A stretch of 64,000 nt of DNA from Bryum argenteum (taxonomy: Eukaryota > Streptophyta > Bryopsida > Bryales > Bryaceae): positions 15,249,001-15,313,000 of the forward strand of contig CM073321.1 in assembly GCA_037043015.1 (NCBI GenBank), given 5' to 3'. The translations under genes were made by a program, and so were the position numbers. Positions 54,557 through 64,000 of this stretch are shown in pieces; position 1 is the stretch's first letter; each line of letters begins with the position of its first letter. The notes under the pieces are model-generated. The model did not search any database. It worked only from the letters and a program-made list of their open reading frames with translations, and was not told where the DNA came from.

Positions 54557-56505
54557 ATGTCGGGTAGGCACACGCGAGCAAGCGGCGCCCGCGACCCCCT
54601 AGAAATCACCGCTGACCAACTCCGTAATCCGCAGACTTTACGCGAACACCGAAATCTGCAACCCTCAACGACTTCGCCGCCAGTGGTAATCGTCCGACCC
54701 AACAATTTAGCACCAGTCGGCGGAAGTCACACCACCAACATAGCACATTCGCCACACCCCGCGGATGTCGATCCGCCACGCCTGACCTCCTTGCCGTCAC
54801 CAACATCGGCGTCTCGACCACACAGCCGCGGAGGAGAACCGACTTCTCGACAGCCATCCCCTAGGGATCCATTTCCCCCAGAGACCATACTCCCACCGCG
54901 CCCGTCGAGCGCACATGCCAGGTACGCACCTCGTGACACATCGATGGACACGTTGTATGACCAACATGCCAAAATTATGCGTTTGCAAAACCAGCAGGCA
55001 TTCTTGGCTTTCCGACTAGCCCGCCTCATGGGTAGCGGACCAATGTCCTATCCAGACACATCGGGAACTGAGGAACAGCCTTTGCCGAATCGATAGCTGA
55101 TCGACCTTCATCAGTTGACTAGCAGCCGACAACCAACCACATTTCCGCACAACCCTGTGGACAAGGATCTCGCCACTAACCCCGCTTTGTCGACCCAATA
55201 CGTGACCCATACAATTCAGGTCGCACGATACACCCGTCGGATGTCCTGAACCTCAAAAACCGTCCACCGACTCCAGCTGTACTACCCAACCCCCGCGCAC
55301 CGCCGCTGCTGCCTCGCGCCCCATCAACTCTTCCTTTTCAGGGACGAGTCCCTCGCCTACCCCGACCAGCGAGTATCCCGGGAGCAATCCCAACCTCGAC
55401 ACCCCCAAGGGCGACCCCGACAGGTGCCCTGAGATCCGGCTCGACACCTCCCATGGCTAGCCCCTCAATGCCTTCCATGTCGGTATCGACAGGTAATCCG
55501 GGCCCTCCCTATACGACAGTACCTCCTGTTAGTTTACGCTCGTGTTTTGTGTGTTGGTCATACCGACACACCATAGACGAATGTCCAAATTATGCGCCGG
55601 GTCTCCCTGCATGGCCGACAGCGGCAGCCATTCTACGACCCCCGGTCGACCTTCTTCACCGCCAAACGGCCCGGAAACGTGCTAGCGTGCCGATATACCA
55701 TGAAGGCAAATGCGCCATTATCCATATGCATAGATTTACAAACGCACTTACCTTAAATGGCAAAACTGACCCGACTATTACTATAGCCTTATTTGAGAAT
55801 TCATTAGTAGACGCCACTAACTATAATTGGTTCACAACCCAACGAAACACCTACCCGGCCCAAACCCTTCCAGCCTTACTAGACGCCTTTAAACATCGAT
55901 ACCAAGAAATCGACACTGACGACCAGGCATACCTTCGGTTTAGGTCCCTTAAACAAGAATCCAAAGAGTCGGTGGACGATTACTACGAACGGATGATGAA
56001 ATTAGCTAGTCGATTTGCCAATATGCCAAGTGATGAATTCCTACTAAACAACTTTCGAGCTGGCTTATTGAAGTATCTGCAGGTAGCTACAGTCGGATTG
56101 CCACGCTCGACCTTGGCCGAAGCCAAAAACTCAGCAAAACTCGCCGAGAGCGGACTGCCCAGGGAAACCGACCCTAGTCCGACCTCGACAGGAGTCGACA
56201 CAAAGCGTCCCACGTGCGGACTTTGCAAAAAATCGGGGCATCTTCACAAGGATTGCTATCTCAATCCCTCTAGTGAATACGGCAAACGCCGTGCCGCTTG
56301 TGCAGCCCCCGCCACCGTCGCATCGACCACTCCAGCCCCAACATCGCCAGGCGCCAATTATCGACCCAAACGTCATTACCCATGCGCACTCTGCAAGTCG
56401 CTCGAGCATCCAACTCACCTGTGTCTATTATTGCAGGACCCCAAGATCACTCGCCTGGTGACCCAACTCCGCAGCGAACCTCGGTATCGACATCGACAGT
56501 GGTGA
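54557..56505 (+). pseudogene. gag of the retrotransposon (interrupted)
   Basis: An N-terminal frame, 54557-55096 (MSGRHTRASGARD...), ends at a TAG. Further stops follow before the frame 55453-56505. The latter carries a Ty3-type capsid block (DAFKHRYQEIDTDDQAYLRF, ESVDDYYERMMKLASRF) and three CX2CX4HX4C zinc knuckles: CFVCWSYRHTIDEC, CGLCKKSGHLHKDC and CALCKSLEHPTHLC. Having a knuckle ahead of the capsid block as well as two after it is unusual. The product would package element RNA. Confidence 0.75.
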
Positions 56506-57929
56506 TCAAAGAGCAACACTCGGATAACATCAGCATCAACACAGTCGCTGCCATCACTTGCAGCAAAGCTACATCGACACCGACCCCCAAGGTGGCGGCC
56601 ACGGAGCTACCCAACTGGACCGCCCACGAGACACTCCGAGACGACATAATACACCAAGTTCAAACCCTTCAGGAGGAACTAGAACCCCGCGCGGGTAACC
56701 CTATCACCGCGCCGTCCTCACCCTCCGCCCGAGATGCAAGTATTCTCCTCCAGCAACCTCTTTCGCCTCGACAGTCGACAACATCTTGCATTGAGAATGA
56801 CACCCGTGTACCTGCTCACCTCCTGCAACAAGTCGACAATTGCAAAATTCAGGTATCCTTGAGGGATTTACTACGTTTGTCCTCGTCACTACACTCGGCT
56901 CTCCGATCTCGCCTCGCTCCCAACAGCGCGCAGCCACCTCATGGTCCTTCAAGCCCTCCTCCCGACAACAACATCACTATCGCAGCCACAACAGTTGTCG
57001 ACCGGCACATGCCGGTGATATCGGTTTCCGTGGGCAAAAACATAGTCGATGACGTTCTCATCGACGGAGGATCGGGTGTCAACGTCATTACCGAGGACGA
57101 ACGCCGCCGCCTTGGTTTACCAAAACCATCTTCGGCACCATTCAATCTCAAGATGGCGAATGGCACTCTGGCCAAACCCAAAGGCCTTATCCGCAATGTG
57201 AAAATCTCCATCCACAGTATTCCCTATACAATTACCTTAATCGTCCTTGACTGTTCGACAGTCAAATCCGACTACCGACTCCTACTGGGTCGACCCTGGC
57301 TCCGACATGCCAAGGTGATCCACGTCTGGTGCAACAACAAAGTCCAAATCATGGGAAATGGTACTATGAAAACGGTGAAAATTAATCGCCAATTAGGTAT
57401 AGAAGTGGTTATGCCCCATGCCCTCATCTGCTACAACTTTATCGAGGGCATCACAGACGAGGAAGAAGAGGTTTTGCTCGCCTCGGACCCAACATTATAT
57501 ACTCTAGGGACGATCGACTGTCATGCATTAGCAGCACACCACCTGGACCCGACCGACCAACTCGACCCCACACCGGATAGTAGCAACGACAGAATGCATA
57601 CAATCCGCCATTCTCCGGGGTCGATGCCCGTCGACGACGCCCCAATCCAGGACAAATTTCAGACCATGGACATCGCACATTGGAGCCATAACAAAGCCGA
57701 CCGCCGCGACCTAGTCAATGTTGGCACTGCGACCGATCCGAAGCTCCTCAAACTCAACACCAATATCCGACCCGAATTAAAAGCAAGTACGACGGCCTTG
57801 TTCAAAGAATTCATCGACGTATTAGCCTTCTCCTACGACGACCTTAAGGGCATCTCCGAGCACGTCGCGACCCACCGAATCGAACTTGACCCGACCATCT
57901 CACCCAGCAACCAAGCCAGGTACGCATGA
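56506..57929 (+). pseudogene. Protease and start of pol
   Basis: The frame (from 56298, overlapping the end of gag) has a Pro/Ser-rich linker and then a retropepsin-like domain, DVLIDGGSGVNVITEDERRR, with DGG in place of D[S/T]G at the catalytic site, as is common in plant Gypsy elements, followed by LLLGRPWLRH. It ends with the segment preceding reverse transcriptase (HVATHRIELDPTI, QARYA), where a 1-nt loss near 57925 brings a TGA. Confidence 0.75.
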
Positions 57930-59352
57930 ATCCTAATTATGCTAAAGCCGTCAAGGACGACCTTCAACGACTCCTCACCGCAAGATTCATCGCCCCTGTC
58001 GACCAGGCGTCCTGGTTATCTCTCATTGTCGTCATTTCCAAGAAAAACGGCAAACTCCGCATCTGCGTCAATTTTCAACGACTAAATGCTGCGACCAAGA
58101 AGGATCCCTACCCCTTACCTTTTACTGACGAGGTCCTCGACGCTGTTATCGGGTACGAGGCATACTCCTTCATCGACTTTTTTTTGGGCTACCATCAAGT
58201 CCGCATCTACCCGACAGATCGGCCAAAGACAACGTTTATCACCAAATTCGGTGCATATGTATGGGTCGTGATGCCTTTCAGATTGAAGAACGCACCCCCG
58301 ACCTACCAACGGATCGTCAACCAGGTGTTTAAAGAGTACCTGGACGACTTCATGAAATTATTTCTCGATGATTTCAGCGTCTAAAGCGACGTCGACTCCC
58401 ACCTTCCGAAGCTCCGACTGGTGTTCGAGCGCTGTCAACAGTACGGGGTTAGCCTGAACCCAGAAAAATGTACTTTTTATGTCTCCTCCGGCGTCATACT
58501 CGGCTACATCGCCGGCAAAGAAGGCAAGTTTCCAGATCCCAAGAAAATCCAAGCTTTAGTCGACATGCCGGCACCAAAGGACGTCAAAGCTATACAAACA
58601 TTCAACGGATTAGCACAATTCAACCGCTGCTTCATCAAGAACTACGCCGCCATTATGGAGCCAATTACTCGCTTAACTCAAAAGAACAAATCTTTTGTTT
58701 GGACGACCGAGTGCGACGCAGCCTTCACGATTATTAAGGAGCGCTACCGATCCACCCCGATACTCATCGGTGTCGACTGTTCCCTCGAATTTCACATCCA
58801 CACAGACGCCTCCGACATTGCAGTCGGCGCACTTCTGGCTCAGAACCCGACAGGCAAGATCGACCAACCCATCGCCTGCGCTCTCGACTTCACAGCAAAG
58901 CCGAGAAGAACTATACGACCAAGGAAAAAGAGGCACTTGCCATGGTATATGCGGTAAATAAATTCCGACATTACCTACTTGGGAATCATTTCGTGTTTTT
59001 TGTCGACCATATTGCTCTTCAGTACTTAATCAATTAACCTCAAGTGTCCGGTCGACTCGCCCTCCGGTTGCTGCTGTTCCTCGAGTTTGATTTTATAGTG
59101 GTTTACAAGCGAGGCAAAACCCATGGGATTGCAGATGCACTATCACGAAACGAGGGAGCGAAGCCCGCCATTGGCATACCCGACCAAACAACGGCCGCCC
59201 AGCTGTTTGCAGTCGATCCCAACTGGTCCCATCTAATCATCGACTACCTGCGGACCGGCACGTTCCCACTGTCGATGCCGAAGGAGGAACGCAAACGCTT
59301 GGCTCACAAGACAATCGCCTCGGCAAAGACAACCGCCTTCCTCTGGTACTGA
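57926..59352 (+). pseudogene. Reverse transcriptase and RNase H
   Basis: RT landmarks are NPNYAKAVKDDLQRLL, WLSLIVVISKKNGKLRICVN, FLGYHQVRIYPTDRPKTTF and the active site FLDDFSV, directly followed by a TAA (58382). The second frame continues GVSLNPEKCTFYVSSGVILG through HIHTDASDIAVGALL of RNase H. A frame change near 58885 leads to NYTTKEKEALAMVYAVNKFR, then a TAA at 59035, then KRGKTHGIADALSRNE. The catalytic YxDD is LxDD. Confidence 0.8.
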
Positions 59353-60491
59353 CTACCAAACAGAGTCGGAATATCCTGCAAGACTTATACAAAGGCAACG
59401 CGGGCGGTCGTTTTTCCCACGACATCACGGTTCAAAAAATTCTAGATGCCGGATATTGGTGGCCGACCCTTTTTCGCGACACAGTCGACTACTGTCGCAC
59501 TTGCCATTAGTGCCAACTCTCGGGGGGTCTGCCGAAGAGAGTTACTTCTAAACTCGTCACGCAACTTCCCGCCGAGCCATTCATGAAGTGGGGACTCGAC
59601 TTCGTTGGTCCCGTCAAGAAAACCCGACATACTGCATGTCGGTACATCCTTGTGGCAACAGATTACGCCACTAAATGGGTCGAAGCCCGAGCCCTCCGCG
59701 GCAATACTGCCAAGGAAACTGCTTAGTTTCTTTATGAAACTATCCTCACTCGCTTTGGGTGCCCCCTCCACATCGTCAGCGACCAGGACATGCTTTTCAT
59801 CAACTCGACAATCCAGGAGTTGACCAAACATTTCCTGCTTCGACATACCACGTCGACCACATATTACCCCCAAGGCAACGGACAAGCGGAGTCGACCAAC
59901 AAAGTCATTGTACGGATGCTCCAAAAGCTTGTCAATGACAACCGCAACGACTGGGACTTCCAACTCCACTCCGTATTGTTCGCCTACCGAACCGCTTACA
60001 AAGTGGTCACTGCACATACACCATTCCAACTGCTGTATGGCCTCACCCCTCTCATGCCAACCGAGTACATTGTCCCGACGAGCCGGTCAACTGAACCGCC
60101 CAACTTCACACCACGCCGAGTATTGATTGCCCGTACATTTGACCTCAAACGTCTGGACGAGGATCGACTCCACGCTGCTCCGCAACATGGTACCCGGCAA
60201 TGGAACCACGCACAATGGGCCAGTACTCACAGCCCGTCAAACCAATATCACCTGGGCGACTACGTCTTATCGCACCCAAAAGGCGCGAATGTCCATGCTG
60301 GTAAACTTCGCAGCAAATGGTTCGGCCCCTATCGAGTTCAATACGCCCTACCCAACAATACGATTCTACTCGTCAGCCTCCAACACTTCAACCCGGACCT
60401 TGTCCTAGTCAACATCAACAAACTCAAGTCGTACCGACTCCCACACGACTCTACCTACGTCCCCATTCCAACTCCCACCCTCACCAAATAA
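59353..60491 (+). pseudogene. Integrase
   Basis: The zinc-finger region (AGYWWPTLFRDTVDYCRTCH, stop TAG at 59508) is followed by the core with D in GLDFVGPV, D in IVSDQDM and E in NGQAESTNK. A TAG at 59725 interrupts it. The C-terminal part has FGPYRVQYALPNN, the GPY/F module typical of Ty3/Gypsy integrases. No chromodomain is visible. Confidence 0.8.
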
Positions 60492-60674
60492 GAAATCCAA
60501 GCTTGGAAAACAACAAACGAAGACGACGCGCCACCCCCGGACTCGATCCTCGTCAGTTGACTCGACGGGTCAACGCGACCAGCCAGTCAACAACAGCCGC
60601 CAAATTTATGGCCGACGCACCTGAACGTCACATTAAGGCGCCAACTTGAATTCGAAATTTGAGTATTTACACCC

Positions 60675-63600
60675 ATGGCGGCGCACACTCCGTCTCCTCT
60701 TTCACTGACCACTATCCCCGCGATCGAACCTGCCGCCGAAGCCATCACCGCATCCATTCTCCACGAGTTGCGCTTCGCGCAACTTCGAGCGAGTAGTAAC
60801 AGTAGCCTCGAGAGTGAGAACAGTGAAGCGCAAAAGTTTGCGCGAGCGTTTCCTCAGAGTGCCCGTCTCGGTAGTAAACCGATTAGTCTCGGCCGCAATC
60901 CGGTCCGTCTTGGCAGTAGTTCGGTACAGCTTCTACATAAGAGCGCGCGCGGACATAGTCAGACACGAGAGCTTTCGCAAGTGTGCAGCAGATCATTAGG
61001 GTTTCGAGCGATCCGTAAGCGTACCCGCTTGGTTGTTGGCCGTCGTGTTTTCCGAAGTGTCGGTGTTGGGGTTTGTTGGACGGAGGTCTCCCGCACGCGA
61101 ATGCCATTGACGAAGCAGATCGATCCCCTGCCTAGGCAAATGGCGGCCTGGGCGAGCGCTGAACCAGTGCCATTACGGATGCGGTCGGGCTGATACAAGA
61201 CGTTGTTGAACCAGCCCATGAAGTCGATGGACACCTGGTACAAGCACGCGCTGGCGAACCCCTCGGAGCTGGCCTTTATGCGCAGCATTGGCGTCGAGGA
61301 TTTCGCCACCTTACAGTGGAACCACCCCAACCGTGCCCCGCGCATGCCGTTGATCGAGGAGTTCATCAACGCCGCGGCTTTCGTGGGCAACACCATCCAG
61401 GCCCAGGTCCGCGATCAGTTTGTCGAGATCACAGCCGCCACAGTCCACGAGCAACTGAAATTGCCATTTGGGTCGACCCGGACCCAACTACCGCAGGAGG
61501 AGTGGAAGGCCGGACTCTGGGACAATTTTTCCATGGCCGGACCCGGCAACGAGGGCTACACAATCAGCAAGGTGGCCCGTAGGGACCTGCACCTGCGACT
61601 GAGTGCCTTCATCAACGGCCTTAACTTTAAGCGCCGACTCACTTACATCAGCAAGGAGACCGGGCCTCCTCTTTTGACACCTCTCCCTCGGCAGTCCGAC
61701 ACCTCTTGCGGTCTCACCTGACCACCCACGCGGCACGGCCTCAGCATCGACACCCTCCCGGAAGCGCGCCCCCCCCCAAGTCATCGTCCCAGGCAAGGAA
61801 CCAGGGCAAACGCCTCCTCGGGACAGGTAGCATATCCGGGCCTGAGCACACCGACATTGCCGACCCGACACTCGACGCTTTCGACCCGACCCGCTCAACA
61901 CTCACCACCCACTTTGACAGTCGGGTCGACTCAAACAGATCGGGCGAGCAGCAGCTGGTCCCAGTGACGTCACCCAACCGATACTTCTCGACTCCCCGAC
62001 GTCCCACTCAACAGGCACCGATGCGTTACCGGCTTTAGCGGACCCGGTCGACCCGGCTCGGATCCACCAATCTCAGGTGAACCGACCGTTGTTCCAACAA
62101 CCACGCCCCATTCAGGTATCGGTTCCTACGAGCTCTCCTCCGCAACCTCCTCTCGTTTCTCCCCGCACCGCTCAGGTTCCTGACTCCCCAGAAGCCCGCG
62201 TGGTTGGCGCGTCGAACGCCCTCGTAGTCATGAAGGACTGGCTGACATACATGGAGGAGATTCACAAGACAAACGGACAAGACATTCTCGACTACCACAA
62301 ACGCCGCGCCGTCTTCCAGACCCAAATCGACCAGGCAAATCAGGAGAAGGCCCTACTCACGCAGGAGGTCACCTCATACAAGAAGGCGGTCCAAACACAC
62401 CTCGTCACCATCCAGACTCGAGCCTCCAAACGTCGCTCGCCAACTCCAACACCCACCTCGAGTCCTTGAAGAAGATGCGGAATGACCTCGTTCGTGAAGT
62501 CAATCAACGCAATGCCGACCTCACGACCCTCCGAGCTCCAATCCAACAGCAGACAGAACAGCTGCAGGACCACAAGCTCAGGGTCGACACTCAGGAACGG
62601 ACGATCTGCGACCTTCAGGAAGCAGCCGACCAGGCCCGACAAACCATTGTCGACCAGAAGGCGACAATCCAGCAAACGGATGCCCGACTTGCCCAGTTGA
62701 TGAAGGAGCAGTCGGAATTGTCGACACTCGCCGCAAGACAACATGGCGATCCCCGAGCCCGAAGAGGACGACGAGGATCTCGAGGTCGACCCCGACGCCG
62801 CCGACCCAGCTTCTTGGGAGAATCAGCGCACCAGCGATCATGAATACGAGGATACGTTTGACACCAGTGAAGAGGCCATCCCCACATTTTGTAGGAGCCC
62901 AACCCCACAGACAATGATTCCGAGGACGAGGCCGATGACCCCGATACAAGAGAACCGGCCACATCACGTCAATCGGACGGTCCAGGAGGTCCCAGCAGCG
63001 AGGGCGGCACTGGAGGTTCCGGAGGCAGCACTGGCGGCGCAAGGAGTGCTGGGGGACCCACATGTACAGGTGGCTCGAACACAGCCCACGACACAGCAGC
63101 CTCCAAGAGCGCAAGCAGAGCCGGTCATTCGGTCGGGGCAACCGCCTCGGCAGCAACAGGTGGCCCTGCGGCAACTGAACCAGCTGCATCAAACCCTTCA
63201 TCCCATACGACATCGGCACCCCACACCACGACCAGTCGGCCCATTTTTGCCCGCTCCTCTACCGCGACATCTACATACTCTTGCCCCCTGTCACCGCTCT
63301 TGACAAGGCCCTTCTTCCCACTGTACCCCAAACCTCCTCGCCCGTCCGACCTACACGACAACTACCCGACAGTCGAAGACTTGATGGAGCTCCAGAACGA
63401 CTTTCCATCCTTCAAGATCACCACCTTTCGACAGGAGGAGCCGCGGGCGTACTCGACGGACATGATCGACTTATCTCTGCCTCCCCAGGCTCATGTCCGA
63501 CCGAAGAATTTGGTCACAATTTATAGTACCCAGGCACCCCCAATTCGACACCACATCTCTCCACTGTCGGATGCCGAGGAGCCCCGCCCATGGTCAACTT

Positions 63601-63836
63601 CCCGAGTGCATCATCCGACCATGGTCGACTACCCCCTCCAGGAGACGACAAATCGTCGCGCCCACAGACCGGCGACACCTTCCACGGGGAAGCTGAAGGC
63701 ACCTCCAACGTCCCCCTCGACAGATCACCAGACCACCAGCTCTGACTCTCCCCTTCCGACCCGCAACTTCGCGACTTTCCCGAACAGACCGATTGTATGG
63801 CCGGTATCTGCTCCGACCCACCGCGAAGGTTCCTAG
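60675..63836 (+). pseudogene. Extra coding region of the retrotransposon after integrase
   Basis: Seven overlapping or abutting sense frames (60675, 61203, 61706, 62077, 62466, 62743, 63300) look like one frameshifted coding region of about 1000 codons. The second (STWYKHALANPSE-like DTWYKHALANPSELAFMRSI, QVRDQFVEITAATVHEQLKL) resembles the conserved domain of putative plant transposon proteins that accompany Gypsy elements. The middle (62220-62740) is a charged coiled coil (AQLMKEQSELSTL). The end (63300-63836) has a compact segment DNYPTVEDLMELQNDFPSFK. No catalytic motif is seen. The role in the element is unknown. Confidence 0.55.
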
Positions 63837-63860
63837 TTTCGTCCACAGGGGTGTACTTGG

Positions 63861-63876
63861 CTTAGAGGGAGGGCAA
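63861..63876 (+). promoter_or_regulatory. Polypurine tract
   Basis: CTTAGAGGGAGGGCAA lies directly before the 3' LTR start TGTTAAC, as needed to prime plus-strand DNA. Confidence 0.7.
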
Positions 63877-64000
63877 TGTTAACCAAATATTCTCCGAATA
63901 TTCCCTTAGGTCAACTTTGGCTAGGTCGACACCTGGTCGATATTAGATACCCGGTTGATATCCGGGGTAAATTTGGAAGAAATAGCAGTCGATACCCGAC
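63877..64000 (+). repeat. 3' LTR, first 124 bp
   Basis: TGTTAACCAAATATTCTCCG onward matches 53420 onward with few substitutions. The remainder, and the second target duplication, lie beyond the window. Confidence 0.9.

Larger units (their letters stand above)
53420..64000 (+). mobile_element. Ty3/Gypsy LTR retrotransposon, degenerate, 3' LTR cut by the window end
   Basis: Order: 5' LTR, primer-binding site, gag with zinc knuckles, protease, reverse transcriptase, RNase H, integrase, long extra coding region, polypurine tract, start of 3' LTR. Integrase after RNase H places it in Ty3/Gypsy; the extra region resembles the layout of plant Tat-type elements (inference). Several stops and frameshifts break every domain except parts of gag. 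It is inserted in the same sense into the end of the gene at 51965. Confidence 0.9.

Overview
The window is nuclear DNA of a land plant. It has plant-type TTTAGGG tracts, plant-style Ty3/Gypsy and CACTA-like elements, introns with GT/AG borders, low gene density and many decayed genes. I cannot name the species; the unfamiliar gene families would fit a non-seed plant, but that is a guess.

The centrepiece is a giant DNA transposon present twice, one copy inside the other. The outer element spans 9366-47856. It begins and ends with the same terminal inverted repeat (AACCCCRTATTCGTTATATT, then KGGAA), is flanked by a 4-bp target duplication GGTA, and has split an exon of a minus-strand gene. The inner element (16974-35801, 18.8 kb) has the same ends, is flanked by TTGT, and sits in reverse orientation in the AT-rich middle of the outer one. 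Without the inner copy the outer element is 19.7 kb, so both are full-length members of one family.

Each element has the same layout. From one end: a DUF7869-like putative transposase transcribed toward that end; a 5' leader and an intron full of a 27-bp interrupted palindrome; a promoter with four E2F-like sites and a TTTAGGG tract; 3-4 kb of AT-rich DNA; a CATG hairpin with 35-36 bp arms; then a multi-exon gene transcribed toward the other end. That gene encodes a ParB-like domain followed by a degenerate DNA-adenine-methylase-like domain and a coiled coil. After it come an FCP1/HAD phosphatase-like gene (possibly spliced to it) and a small basic protein. About 65-70 palindromes lie in nearly every intron of these genes, and I saw none outside the element. 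The outer transposase is intact. The inner transposase and both copies of the ParB/methylase gene carry breaks, mostly C:G to T:A nonsense changes.

Left flank (1-9365): a CACTA-like remnant holding an LTR copy, a Myb/SANT-like fragment, a broken protein-kinase-like gene behind a GC-rich repeat block, and the 3' part of the split gene. Right flank (47861-53419): the 5' part of the split gene, a second GC-rich block, an AT-rich gap with a degenerate telomere-like patch, a third GC-rich block and a broken paralogue of the split gene. From 53420 to the window end lies a degenerate Ty3/Gypsy retrotransposon with a long extra coding region after integrase; its 3' LTR is cut by the window edge. Two further solo LTRs, each with a perfect 5-bp target duplication, have landed in the giant-element genes.
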